64,000 bases of DNA. It comes from Parapedobacter pyrenivorans. GTDB lineage: Bacteria; Bacteroidota; Bacteroidia; Sphingobacteriales; Sphingobacteriaceae. Location of the stretch: NCBI RefSeq assembly GCF_014636865.1, contig NZ_BMER01000003.1, positions 434,215 to 498,214 of the forward strand. The letters are read 5' to 3'. How positions within the stretch are numbered: the first letter of the stretch is position 1; each line of letters starts with the position of its first letter. The position numbers and the translations under genes are program-made. The notes under the pieces were generated by a model, which saw only the letters and a list, made by a program, of their open reading frames with translations, was not told the DNA's origin and did not search any database. This document shows positions 8,803-17,538 of this stretch, in pieces.

Positions 8803-9903
8803 CTAATCCAACGTTTCCTTCAAAAAAGCCTCTAAGTCAGCTCCCCTTAAATTTTTGGCGATGATTATGCCTTGGGGATCCAACAGGTATGACATCGGGA
8901 TAGCTTGTATGCGATACAATCCGACCACTTCACTCCCCCATTGCTGCAAATCAGAAACGTGAGTCCATTCCAACTGGTCATCCTTGATGGCCCGCATCCA
9001 CGAGCCTGGATTACCATCCAGTGATACACCCAATACGGTAAACCCCTTGTCCTTATACGTATGATACTGTTTTACAATATTGGGATTCTCCTCGCGGCAA
9101 GGCACACACCAAGAAGCCCAGAAATCCACCAAGGTGTATTTGCCCCTGAAATCGGAAAGTTTGACCTGTTGATTGTTTGGCGTAAGGGATTCAAAGTCGG
9201 GCGCCGGCTGACCTATAGCCAACCTTTTCAAGCGCCCCATCTCTTCCAAAAATTCCCGCACACGCGCATTATCATCCCACCGTCCGGCAATACGATCAGC
9301 ATACGCTACCAGCTCCGCTTCCGCAAGTTCGGTGTCCAACGTACTCATCGCATAGAATCCGGCTAAGTCATCATGCTGATCGGCGAAGCGCACCACCGCT
9401 TCCGTATACTCCTGCATCCGTTGGCGATACTGTTGTAAAAATTGCTGCCGCAGGGTAATCAACGCGGTATCGCCCAGCCCGGACGACTGGCGCGCAAACG
9501 ATTCTTGCAGTTCCAACTGAAATCGATCCTTCTCAGCAATGTCGTTGGCGAAGCTTTTTATTTTATCTGACAGCGGTGAACCAGCTACTTCGTAAGAACT
9601 ACTCGGTTGCACAAGGTCAGCATGGAACGAAATTCGATCACCTGCCTGTAGGATAACGTGATATTTGTTATTCCCCGCTTCCAAGGTGAGTAATCGGGGA
9701 TGCGTAGCGGCCCGCACAAACTTGAACTTGCCTTGCTCATTGAGGTAAACGGAATCCAACTTCCGGTCACCTTCATAGAGTGCCACGGTACGTATGCTTC
9801 CTTTGTTGGCAATCTGCCCGTCAATCGTAAATTCCTGATTGCTTGCGCAAGACGAGAACAACAGGATAGTCCACCCTACAATGATTATTAATCTATTCGA
9901 CAT
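8803..9903 (-). CDS. TlpA-like thioredoxin-fold lipoprotein with DUF4369-like N terminus
   Basis: A predicted periplasmic thiol-disulfide oxidoreductase. The 366-residue product begins [21 protein letters not shown], a lipoprotein signal with lipid-carrying C19. An N-terminal beta-rich region (about 24-105) resembles DUF4369, a helical segment follows, and the C-terminal thioredoxin domain has the active site WCVPC (265-269) and the cis-proline region [11 protein letters not shown]. The start lies inside the end of alaS (11-bp overlap), so the two are probably co-transcribed. Frames reading further upstream lie within alaS and are not credible. Confidence 0.9.
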   Translation of the reverse strand: MSNRLIIIVGWTILLFSSCASNQEFTIDGQIANKGSIRTVALYEGDRKLDSVYLNEQGKFKFVRAATHPRLLTLEAGNNKYHVILQAGDRISFHADLVQPSSSYEVAGSPLSDKIKSFANDIAEKDRFQLELQESFARQSSGLGDTALITLRQQFLQQYRQRMQEYTEAVVRFADQHDDLAGFYAMSTLDTELAEAELVAYADRIAGRWDDNARVREFLEEMGRLKRLAIGQPAPDFESLTPNNQQVKLSDFRGKYTLVDFWASWCVPCREENPNIVKQYHTYKDKGFTVLGVSLDGNPGSWMRAIKDDQLEWTHVSDLQQWGSEVVGLYRIQAIPMSYLLDPQGIIIAKNLRGADLEAFLKETLD

Positions 9904-12538
9904 TTTCAGTAAGCTTTGTATGGCTTTGCACATATTCCTTTGCCTTAACCAGCGCCTTCTCCAGACCACCTGCGTCTTTGCCGCCTGCCGTAGCATAGAA
10001 AGGCTGTCCGCCACCACCGCCCTGTATTTCTTTCGCCAACTCCCGCACAATTGCCCCCGCATCCCATCCTCGTTGCTTCACCAGGTTGTCCGAAATGACT
10101 ACAGTGAGCCCCGGCTTTCCATTAATTTCTGCAGCCAATACGAGGAAAAGGTTTTCGATGGACCCTTTCAACGCATACGCCAGTGTTTTTACTGCATCAG
10201 CTGTCGGCAACTCCACCTGTGCGAATATGGCTTTGATGCCATTGACGTCCATAGCCTTGTCTACCAATTGGCCTTTTAACTGAAGCGCTTTACCGGCCAT
10301 AGTCCGCTCTACCTCCTTCTTCAAGGAAGTATTCTCTTCCAACAGCCTGTTGAGTGCCGACACAAAATCTTTGGGATTATTCAGCAATTCCCTTATATTG
10401 TTGACAATCCCCACTTGTTCCTGGATAAACTGTTCGGCCTTCTTTCCGGTAATTGCCTCTACGCGCCTTACCCCGGCAGCCACCGCGCTCTCGGAGGTGA
10501 TTTTAAAAAATCCGATTTGCCCGGTTGCATGTACATGCGTACCTCCGCACAGTTCCTTAGAGAAGCCGTCGTCAAAAGTGATGACACGCACCTGATCTCC
10601 ATATTTTTCACCAAATAGTGCCGTTACCCCGGCATCGATAGCCTGCTGGAACGGTACCTCGCGCGCTTCTTCCAATGGAATGTTCTCACGGACCTTGGCG
10701 TTGACGATGCGCTCGATCTGAGCCAGTTCTTCATCGCTAACTTTCGCAAAATGTGCAAAATCGAACCGCAAGTGATCCGCATTCACCAATGAACCTTTTT
10801 GGCTCACGTGGTCACCGAGCACTTGCCTGAGCGCTGCGTGCAGCAAATGGGTTGCTGAATGGTTGCCTTCGGTATCACGCCGTTTAGCCGCATCGACTTT
10901 TGCTACAAAAGTCCCTCCGATTTCCTTGGGCAGCGTTTGTGTATAATGCACAATCAATCCGTTCTCCCTTTTGGTGTCTATGATGGCTACCTGTTCGCCG
11001 TGGTGTTTTGAAATCAATACCCCGGTATCACCTACTTGCCCACCGCCTTCCGCGTAGAATGGTGTCACAGCCAACACCAGTTGATATGCGTTTTTGCCTT
11101 TCGCGCTGACTTTCCGATATTTGATGATCTCGGTTTCGCTTTCTAATCCATCATACCCCACGAAATCCACCGTTTCCGTACCCTGCAAAACGACCCAGTC
11201 ATCCGTATCGACGGCTGTTGCTGCACGTGAGCGGCTTTTCTGCGTTTCCAAGGCCTGTTGAAATCCCACCATGTCTACGTTAAGGGTCTTTTCCTTTGCC
11301 AGCAACTCCGTCAGATCAATCGGAAAACCAAAGGTATCGTAGAGTTCAAATGCGAATTCTCCGGCTATCGTTTGATGTTCGGCCGCATAGGCCTCAAAGC
11401 GCTGAACTCCGGTTACGAGCGTGCGCAGGAAGGACTGCTCTTCTTCCAACACAACCTTCTGGACAAAATCCTGTTGAGCTATCAATTCATTGAAAACTCC
11501 CTTAAATTGCTCGGCCAGCAATGGCACCAGCTTATGCAAAAAAGGTTCTTTGAGCTGGAGGAATGTATAGGCATAGCGAACAGCGCGCCGCAAGATACGG
11601 CGAATTACATATCCTGCTTTATTGTTGGATGGCAGTTGGCCATCAGCGATAGCAAAGCTGATTGCCCGGATATGGTCGGCCATCACCCGCATGGCAATAT
11701 CGGTTTGTTCGTCATGTCCGTACCGCACTCCAGCTTTTTCGGCGATAAAGCCAATGATGGGCTGGAACACATCCGTATCGTAATTGGAAGCCTTGCCTTG
11801 GATAACGCGTACTAACCGCTCGAAACCCATGCCAGTGTCTACGTGTTTGGCAGGCAGCGGCTTCAGCGAACCATCCTTCTGCCGGTTGAACTGCATAAAG
11901 ACAAGATTCCATATTTCGATAACCTGCGGATGATCTGCATTAACCAACATGCTACCATCCACCGCATTGCGTTCGGCATCGGGGCGACAATCCACATGGA
12001 TTTCCGAGCACGGGCCACACGGCCCTGTATCACCCATTTCCCAAAAATTATCCTTTTTATTGCCAAGCAGGATACGCTCTTCTGCAATGAGTCCCTTCCA
12101 AAAACCGTAGGCTTCTTCATCCTTAGGCAAACCATCCACATCATCCCCTTCGAAAACAGTCACATAAAGCCGGTCTTTATCCAATTTATAGACTTCGGTA
12201 AGCAGCTCCCAGCCCCATGCGATCGCCTCCTTTTTGAAATAGTCACCAAAACTCCAGTTGCCCAGCATCTCGAATAGCGTATGGTGATAAGTATCGATGC
12301 CCACTTCCTCCAGGTCGTTGTGCTTTCCAGACACCCGAAGACAACGTTGGGTATCTGCCACGCGCGGATATGTTGCTCGCGCATCCCCCAAAAAGATGTC
12401 TTTGAACTGATTCATACCCGCATTGGTAAACATTAATGTGGGATCATTCTTAACCACCACCGGTGCTGATGGTACAATTTGGTGGCCTTTATCTTCGAAG
12501 AAAGCCAGAAAGGCTTCGCGGATTTCCCTGCTTGTCAT
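9893..12538 (-). CDS. alaS: Alanine-tRNA ligase
   Basis: AlaRS charges tRNA-Ala and edits mischarged serine or glycine. The 881-residue product has the class II aminoacylation core ([42 protein letters not shown]), the editing domain with zinc-type motif [12 protein letters not shown] and later [13 protein letters not shown], and the C-terminal glycine-rich segment [17 protein letters not shown]. The start [10 protein letters not shown] at 12538 fits a promoter at 12568-12599. Its 3' end overlaps the lipoprotein gene. Confidence 0.97.
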   Translation of the reverse strand: MTSREIREAFLAFFEDKGHQIVPSAPVVVKNDPTLMFTNAGMNQFKDIFLGDARATYPRVADTQRCLRVSGKHNDLEEVGIDTYHHTLFEMLGNWSFGDYFKKEAIAWGWELLTEVYKLDKDRLYVTVFEGDDVDGLPKDEEAYGFWKGLIAEERILLGNKKDNFWEMGDTGPCGPCSEIHVDCRPDAERNAVDGSMLVNADHPQVIEIWNLVFMQFNRQKDGSLKPLPAKHVDTGMGFERLVRVIQGKASNYDTDVFQPIIGFIAEKAGVRYGHDEQTDIAMRVMADHIRAISFAIADGQLPSNNKAGYVIRRILRRAVRYAYTFLQLKEPFLHKLVPLLAEQFKGVFNELIAQQDFVQKVVLEEEQSFLRTLVTGVQRFEAYAAEHQTIAGEFAFELYDTFGFPIDLTELLAKEKTLNVDMVGFQQALETQKSRSRAATAVDTDDWVVLQGTETVDFVGYDGLESETEIIKYRKVSAKGKNAYQLVLAVTPFYAEGGGQVGDTGVLISKHHGEQVAIIDTKRENGLIVHYTQTLPKEIGGTFVAKVDAAKRRDTEGNHSATHLLHAALRQVLGDHVSQKGSLVNADHLRFDFAHFAKVSDEELAQIERIVNAKVRENIPLEEAREVPFQQAIDAGVTALFGEKYGDQVRVITFDDGFSKELCGGTHVHATGQIGFFKITSESAVAAGVRRVEAITGKKAEQFIQEQVGIVNNIRELLNNPKDFVSALNRLLEENTSLKKEVERTMAGKALQLKGQLVDKAMDVNGIKAIFAQVELPTADAVKTLAYALKGSIENLFLVLAAEINGKPGLTVVISDNLVKQRGWDAGAIVRELAKEIQGGGGGQPFYATAGGKDAGGLEKALVKAKEYVQSHTKLTENVE

Positions 12539-12567
12539 TGAAACAAAAATGCGTTTGATATCTCGCG

Positions 12568-12599
12568 CAAACTTAGTCAAATTTGCCTGCATTTGCAAT
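12568..12599 (-). promoter_or_regulatory. Promoter of alaS
   Basis: On the minus strand ATTG and TAAGTTTG are separated by 20 bp. The predicted transcript start gives a leader of about 25 nt before the ATG at 12538 and rules out the longer in-frame start at 12598. Confidence 0.7.
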
Positions 12600-12648
12600 T
12601 AACCCCTATGTTTACATCGTCGCAACAGCTTTACGATTATCGACTTAA

Positions 12649-12739
12649 TATCTGTTTATAGGCAGATAAATACAAATATCTGCTCTAGGGCAGATATTTT
12701 AAAATATCTGTTTGTAGGCAGATAAATTTGCTTTATCTG
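12649..12739. promoter_or_regulatory. Array of three and a half TATCTG-N8-CAGATA palindromes
   Basis: Three inverted repeats TATCTG-N8-CAGATA start at 12649, 12677 and 12705, an exact 28-bp pitch. The middle copy is best, with 9-bp arms AAATATCTG (12674-12682) and CAGATATTT (12691-12699). Spacers are also alike (TTTATAGG, CTCTAGGG, TTTGTAGG). A lone half-site TATCTG lies at 12734-12739, between the -33 and -7 boxes of the satD promoter, and the third palindrome abuts the -33 box. This looks like a multi-copy operator, probably for the HTH-bearing SatD itself. The alaS promoter is about 50 bp to the left. Confidence 0.8.
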
Positions 12740-12758
12740 ATTCGGTTTAGTATTTTTG
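12727..12758 (+). promoter_or_regulatory. Promoter of the satD-DUF3307 pair
   Basis: TTTG at 12727-12730 and TATTTTTG at 12751-12758 are separated by 20 bp, a full match to the -33/-7 layout. The ATG follows at 12778. A TATCTG half-site sits between the two boxes. Confidence 0.75.
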
Positions 12759-12777
12759 CAAGACTAATAGCTCTACC

Positions 12778-13392
12778 ATGATAGGCGTCATAACCGGTGA
12801 CATCGTAAATTCCCGAAAGGTTGCCAATCCTAATGAATGGTTGTCAAAATTAAAGATCGCCTTTGATGGAATCGGTGCTACACCCAAAACATGGGAGGTC
12901 ATCCGCGGTGATAGTTTTCAGGTGGAAATCACACCGGCCGACGACACGCTTTGGAAAGCACTGTATATCAAAGCGCTTATCAAAAGCATAGCCGGATTGG
13001 ATGTGCGTATGGCCATCGGAATTGGCACAAAGACCCACGATGCCCCAAAAATCAGCGAAGCGAATGGCGAGGCCTTCGTCCGATCCGGAAGACTATTTGA
13101 CCAATTGAAAAAAAACACACTGGCCATAAAGTCACCTTGGCAAAACCTCGATAGGGCCATCAATATGTGCTTGGAGCTCGCATTACTGACGATGGATCGC
13201 TGGACTCCCAACTCAGCCGAGATCATGGTGCTTTCGATGGAAAACCCAGGAAAAACCCAATTTGAACTGGGTAACATCTTAAAAATCAGTCAAGGTCGCG
13301 TCAGCGAGCGACAGCAACGCGCAGGATACGAAGAAATCGTTAAAATGGAGGCCTATTTCAGGGAATTGGTGCAACAAAAAGCAAACGGATGA
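12778..13392 (+). CDS. SatD family protein with C-terminal helix-turn-helix
   Basis: SatD is a family named after the Streptococcus mutans acid-tolerance (sat) locus; its function is not established. The 204-residue product opens MIGVITGDIVNSRK. Motifs recall class III nucleotidyl cyclases in the right order: GDIVNS (D8), RGDSFQ (44-45), VRMAIGIG (76-83) and GEAFVRSGRL (97-106). A C-terminal segment (about 155-187, with ILKISQGRVSERQQRAGYEE) reads as a helix-turn-helix. It overlaps the next gene by ATGA, and is preceded by a palindrome array likely bound by this protein. The cyclase-like reading is inference; catalytic activity may be lost. Confidence 0.8.
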   Translation: MIGVITGDIVNSRKVANPNEWLSKLKIAFDGIGATPKTWEVIRGDSFQVEITPADDTLWKALYIKALIKSIAGLDVRMAIGIGTKTHDAPKISEANGEAFVRSGRLFDQLKKNTLAIKSPWQNLDRAINMCLELALLTMDRWTPNSAEIMVLSMENPGKTQFELGNILKISQGRVSERQQRAGYEEIVKMEAYFRELVQQKANG

Positions 13393-14129
13393 CATTGTTT
13401 TTAACACTCCTACTCGCGCATATCATTGGGGATTTCTGGTTCCAGCCAGATAGCTGGGTAGTGGACAAGCAGCGCCATAAGCACAAATCAAGAAGGCTCT
13501 ATATCCACATCCTTATCCATGCAGCGTTATTAGCCGTATTCCTGGGTTTCAATGTCGCCTATTGGGTAGGCTTTGCTGTTATCGTCGTATCCCATTACCT
13601 GATCGATTTGGCTAAGCTCTACGCAGAAGACAGCAAACACGCGCTCTATTATTTTTTAGTCGACCAAGCACTTCACGTAGCAATACTGGGTGCCGTTGCC
13701 CATCAATATGAGCCATTCAGTTTTTTATGGGCCGATGTCGTTTCAACCTCCAATTTACTTTTCGCCACTGCATTGGCGTTCGTCATCTTCGTTCCTGCTG
13801 TACTAATCAGGATGTTAATTGCCCAATGGCGGCCGGAGACCAAAGACAAACAATCCGGCGCACTATTCAAGGATGAGGAATCGCTGATCAGAGCAGGTCG
13901 GTTCATCGGGATACTGGAACGCCTATTTGTATTCCTATTCATCGTTATCGGCCACTGGGAGGCAGTTGGCTTCCTACTGGCTGCAAAATCCATCTTCAGA
14001 TTTGGCGATTTGCGGCAGGGAAAAGATCGCAAACTGACCGAATATGTGTTGATTGGCACCTTGCTAAGCTTTGGTATTGCTATACTCATCGCACTAGCAT
14101 ATTTACAGTTGGCAACGACATTAAAGTAA
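13389..14129 (+). CDS. DUF3307 family membrane protein
   Basis: A 246-residue integral membrane protein with about six hydrophobic segments. Family-like features are LLLAHIIGDFWFQPDSWV at the N terminus, SHYLIDLAKLY, a DQALH motif, and GRFIGILERLF with AAKSIFRFGD in the C-terminal half. Conserved His and Asp residues inside or next to membrane segments suggest a polar site in the bilayer. The start codon overlaps the satD stop by 4 bp (ATGA), so the two are translationally coupled. Function is unknown. Confidence 0.85.
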   Translation: MTLFLTLLLAHIIGDFWFQPDSWVVDKQRHKHKSRRLYIHILIHAALLAVFLGFNVAYWVGFAVIVVSHYLIDLAKLYAEDSKHALYYFLVDQALHVAILGAVAHQYEPFSFLWADVVSTSNLLFATALAFVIFVPAVLIRMLIAQWRPETKDKQSGALFKDEESLIRAGRFIGILERLFVFLFIVIGHWEAVGFLLAAKSIFRFGDLRQGKDRKLTEYVLIGTLLSFGIAILIALAYLQLATTLK

Positions 14130-14193
14130 AACTGGCTCGTTAATTGCATGAACGCTTTCCAAATCAAACATATTGCACAAACAAATACGAATA

Positions 14194-15516
14194 ATGAAAA
14201 TGAACCTGAGAAAAACAGGATTGCTTGCAGCAGCAGGGATCCTATCCGCCACCCAATTGGTTGCGCAGACACCCACCGTCAACGAGGTAAAACCCTTTGC
14301 ACCCGAAACCGAATACCGGACATGGTCCGTGGGAGCACACATCGGTTTGTTGAATCAATCCAATCTGATCGGTTTACGTCGCAGATTTGACAAAGTAGAG
14401 CACAATTTTGGGTACGGTCTATACGTGAAAAGACAAATCCTGCCCGGTTTTGGCGTCCAAGCCGAGTATCTAGGCGGAAAAGTGGCCGGCGCTTACGAGG
14501 ATAACAACAATACATTCGAAACCAAGATGCCTTGGTCCTTAGCTTTATCGGCCAACGTCACCTTAGCCAACATCAACTGGCGGCACCACCAGGGCATCAT
14601 CAAGCCGTATCTGAACGTCGGGATCGGCGCACTTGGTTTTGAACCGACAGCGGAGATTAATGGATCATCGACAACCTATGAACAAACCACGGAGCTCTTC
14701 GTTCCTGGCGGGGTTGGGCTGAAGTTTGCCGTTACCAATGATATTGCCATCGATTTGGGCTACCGGCTTAATCTCGTACAATCGGCAAATTTTGACGGCG
14801 TAAGCACGGGTGGTTCCAAAGATATTTTTTCATATACCCACCTCGGCGTCGAATTTGCATTGGGAGACAAGCGCAAACCATTCTTAGGCAATAGCAATCC
14901 GGTATCCGGCATGCAAAAGGAATATCAAGCGCATTACGATGAAATACTTGCACAAAAGGCAGCTTTAGAAGCTCAAAAGGCTGAGAACGAAAAGCTGCAA
15001 GCACAAGTCGAACGGCTCTTCGCGGACCTTGCGGATGACGACGGGGACGGCGTAGCCAATCGATATGACAAATGCCCCGATACACCCGAGAAAACGAAAG
15101 TGGACGGAACCGGCTGCCCATTACCTGAACCCAAGGCCCCCGTTGTTCAAAAAATTGTCGTTACCGATGAAGATCGCCGGGTAGTAGACGAGGCCATCCA
15201 AAACCTAGAGTTCGATCTAGGAAAAGCCACCATCCGTCCAACCTCGCACGTCAGCCTCAATAAGGTTGCAGCATTGCTCATCGAGAAAAATTTCAGTCTC
15301 AAATTGGCCGGACATACCGACAATACCGGATCCATGCAAACCAACATGCGGCTTTCAAAAGAACGGGCAGAAGCGGTAAAAGCTTACTTGGTAAGCAAAG
15401 GTGCAAACCAGTCACGCATCGAAGCCACAGGTTATGGACCTACCCAGCCGATAGCAACCAATAATACGGCAGCAGGCCGTCAAGAAAACCGCAGGGTGGA
15501 ATTTACGCTGTATTAA
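14194..15516 (+). CDS. OmpA family outer membrane protein
   Basis: A 440-residue envelope protein with signal peptide (MKMNLRKTGLLAAAGILSAT, cleavage near VAQTP), an N-terminal beta-barrel of about 220 residues, a short helical linker, a thrombospondin type 3-like calcium repeat (DDDGDGVANRYDKCPDTPE) and a C-terminal OmpA domain with LAGHTDNTGSMQTNMRLSKERAEAV and RRVEFTLY that should bind peptidoglycan. It tethers the outer membrane to the wall. Starts at 14194 and 14200 are both possible. A strong terminator follows. Confidence 0.92.
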   Translation: MKMNLRKTGLLAAAGILSATQLVAQTPTVNEVKPFAPETEYRTWSVGAHIGLLNQSNLIGLRRRFDKVEHNFGYGLYVKRQILPGFGVQAEYLGGKVAGAYEDNNNTFETKMPWSLALSANVTLANINWRHHQGIIKPYLNVGIGALGFEPTAEINGSSTTYEQTTELFVPGGVGLKFAVTNDIAIDLGYRLNLVQSANFDGVSTGGSKDIFSYTHLGVEFALGDKRKPFLGNSNPVSGMQKEYQAHYDEILAQKAALEAQKAENEKLQAQVERLFADLADDDGDGVANRYDKCPDTPEKTKVDGTGCPLPEPKAPVVQKIVVTDEDRRVVDEAIQNLEFDLGKATIRPTSHVSLNKVAALLIEKNFSLKLAGHTDNTGSMQTNMRLSKERAEAVKAYLVSKGANQSRIEATGYGPTQPIATNNTAAGRQENRRVEFTLY

Positions 15517-15541
15517 GCCAAAAATAAAGCAAAGACCAAAA

Positions 15542-15581
15542 AATAAAAGGCCGCGCAGCTTGTGCGCGGCCTTTTATTTTT
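15542..15581 (+). terminator. Rho-independent terminator after the OmpA gene
   Basis: A perfect 16-bp stem (15542-15557 with 15563-15578) encloses a GCTTG loop. The stem core is GGCCGCGCA/TGCGCGGCC, flanked by AAAA and TTTT-rich ends, so it could work in both directions. Confidence 0.9.
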
Positions 15582-15592
15582 TTCTATTTGGT

Positions 15593-15623
15593 TTTGAATT
15601 TCAATTAATTAACCATACCTTTG
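15593..15623 (+). promoter_or_regulatory. Promoter of the DEAD-box helicase gene
   Basis: TTTG at 15593-15596 and TACCTTTG at 15616-15623 are separated by 19 bp. The leader to the ATG at 15665 is about 37 nt and contains the partial inverted repeat TAGGCAATAGTGCCTA. Confidence 0.7.
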
Positions 15624-15664
15624 CACCGCCTTAGGCAATAGTGCCTATTGTATATAAAATATTC

Positions 15665-17437
15665 ATGAACCCATTTATTGAATTGGGAATCCGTCATGAT
15701 ATTGTTAATGCCATCACAGAGTTAGGGTTTGAAAGCCCCACTCCTATCCAGGAACAAGCCGTTCCCGTATTACTTGCAGGCAGCAACGATTTTGTCGGAT
15801 TAGCCCAAACTGGTACCGGCAAAACCGCAGCTTTTGGTCTGCCATTGTTAGAATTATTGGACTTTTCGCAAAAACACCCACAGGCATTGATTCTTTGCCC
15901 TACGCGTGAGCTGTGCTTGCAAATATCCAAAGACATCGAGAAGTACGCAAAAAATCTCCCTGATGCACATGTTGTGGCCGTTTACGGTGGTGCAAACATC
16001 AGTGATCAATTGCGTCAGATTCGCCGTGGCGTGCAAATTGTCGTTGCTACCCCCGGCCGTATGCTCGATATCATTGGACGTAAGGCCATCGACTTTTCTA
16101 ATGTACGTTACGTGGTATTGGATGAAGCTGACGAAATGCTCAATATGGGCTTTCAGGAAGACATCAACAATATTCTGTCTACCACTCCCGAAGAGAAAAA
16201 GACCTGGTTGTTCTCAGCCACCATGCCCGCTGAAGTTCGCCGGATTGCGAAAAAATACATGACCGATCCGTTCGAACTGACCATGGGCACCAAAAACACG
16301 GGCAATGCCAACATCGAGCATCACTATTATGTGATCCGTGCCCGCGACAAGTATGCCGCGTTCAAACGGATCGTCGATTCCAATCCCGAGATTTTCGGTA
16401 TCGTATTCTGCCGCACCAAAATCGAGACCCAGGAAATTGCCGAGTCGCTAATCAAAGACGGCTACAATGCAGATTCATTGCACGGCGACCTTTCACAACA
16501 ACAACGTGATAAGGTAATGAAACGCTACCGCGAACGAAGCTTGCAGTTACTCATTGCTACGGACGTAGCCGCACGTGGTATCGACGTGAATGACGTGACA
16601 CACGTCATCAACTATTCATTGCCCGATGAGCTCGAAAATTATACCCACCGTAGCGGCCGTACGGCTCGGGCCGGAAAAACGGGTATTTCCATTTCGCTGA
16701 TCAACCTGAAAGAGCTGGGCAAGATTCGCCAGATCGAAAAGGTAATCGGCAAATCATTTGTAAAAATGGAAGTACCAAACGGTGAGGCAGTCGTTGAAAA
16801 GCAGCTCTTCGCACTCATCAACAAGGTGCATGATGTAGCTGTCAACGATAGTCACATTGATCCCTACTTGCCTAAAATCATGGAAAGTTTCGGTGATTTG
16901 AGTAAAGAAGAGATCATCAAGCGATTTGCATCATTGGAGTTCAACCGCTTTCTGGAGTATTACCAAAATGCACCTGACCTCAATGTAGACCCCAGCGAAG
17001 CACGCGGCGGTATGGATCGCAAAGGGAAATCAGACCGCTTCGGTCGCGACAGCTACAAATCGGATTATACCCGCCTGTTTATCAACCTCGGTTCAGTGGA
17101 TGATTTCACCCGCGGGGATATCTTGGGCTATATTTGCAATACCACGCGGATTAGTGGCAAAGCTATCGGCAAAATCGATCTAAAGGGCGTATATACATTC
17201 TTTGAGGTTGAAAACACGTCTGTGGATAAAGTGTTCAGCGGATTCCAGAATATCGATTTTAACGGTCGTACGGTGCGTGTGGAAAATGCAGGCGAAGGAC
17301 ATAGTGAGGGCCGTGGAGAAAAGCGCGGTCGGTCATTCCGTAACGGCGGAGGTGAAAGCGGTGGTCGGCGTAGACGTGACGGCGGTGGCGGCTTCCGCGA
17401 ATTCTCAGGAAGGCGCCGGGAAAAGAGCGGTTGGTAA
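15665..17437 (+). CDS. DEAD-box ATP-dependent RNA helicase, DeaD/CsdA-like
   Basis: An RNA helicase for ribosome assembly or RNA remodelling. The 590-residue product has the Q motif (SPTPIQEQAVP), Walker A AQTGTGKTAAF, PTRELCLQ, VLDEADEMLNMGF, SATMP and HRSGRTARAGKTG. A DbpA/CsdA-type RNA-binding domain follows (RLFINLGSVDDFTRGDILGY, about 470-540), then a Gly/Arg-rich tail to the end. The start MNPFIELGI at 15665 is preferred to one eight codons earlier. DeaD proteins often rise in the cold; the 40-nt leader does not show this. Confidence 0.95.
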   Translation: MNPFIELGIRHDIVNAITELGFESPTPIQEQAVPVLLAGSNDFVGLAQTGTGKTAAFGLPLLELLDFSQKHPQALILCPTRELCLQISKDIEKYAKNLPDAHVVAVYGGANISDQLRQIRRGVQIVVATPGRMLDIIGRKAIDFSNVRYVVLDEADEMLNMGFQEDINNILSTTPEEKKTWLFSATMPAEVRRIAKKYMTDPFELTMGTKNTGNANIEHHYYVIRARDKYAAFKRIVDSNPEIFGIVFCRTKIETQEIAESLIKDGYNADSLHGDLSQQQRDKVMKRYRERSLQLLIATDVAARGIDVNDVTHVINYSLPDELENYTHRSGRTARAGKTGISISLINLKELGKIRQIEKVIGKSFVKMEVPNGEAVVEKQLFALINKVHDVAVNDSHIDPYLPKIMESFGDLSKEEIIKRFASLEFNRFLEYYQNAPDLNVDPSEARGGMDRKGKSDRFGRDSYKSDYTRLFINLGSVDDFTRGDILGYICNTTRISGKAIGKIDLKGVYTFFEVENTSVDKVFSGFQNIDFNGRTVRVENAGEGHSEGRGEKRGRSFRNGGGESGGRRRRDGGGGFREFSGRRREKSGW

Positions 17438-17463
17438 ATCAACAGTGCTCCCCATAAAAATAG

Positions 17464-17500
17464 AAAATCCTTTAGCAAAGCAATGCTAAAGGATTTTTTT
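17464..17500 (+). terminator. Terminator after the helicase gene
   Basis: AAAATCCTTTAGCA (17464-17477) pairs with TGCTAAAGGATTTT (17484-17497) around the loop AAGCAA, followed by more T. The A-run on the left side means it may also stop exuT transcription from the other strand. Confidence 0.88.
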
Positions 17501-17510
17501 ATGCCTCTTC

Positions 17511-17538
17511 GGCTATCATCGATCGTCAATCGATATCC
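17511..17538. repeat. Degenerate 7-bp tandem repeat
   Basis: Four imperfect heptamers, GGCTATC-ATCGATC-GTCAATC-GATATCC, most ending in ATC. The repeat runs into the last codons and stop of exuT. Similar heptad-period stretches are at 20535-20562 and 46315-46342. Confidence 0.45.

Noticed and set aside
12649-12739. Palindrome array read as a CRISPR
   Set aside because: The units are 20-bp palindromes with 8-bp joints and similar spacers; there are no variable 30-40 bp spacers and no cas genes.
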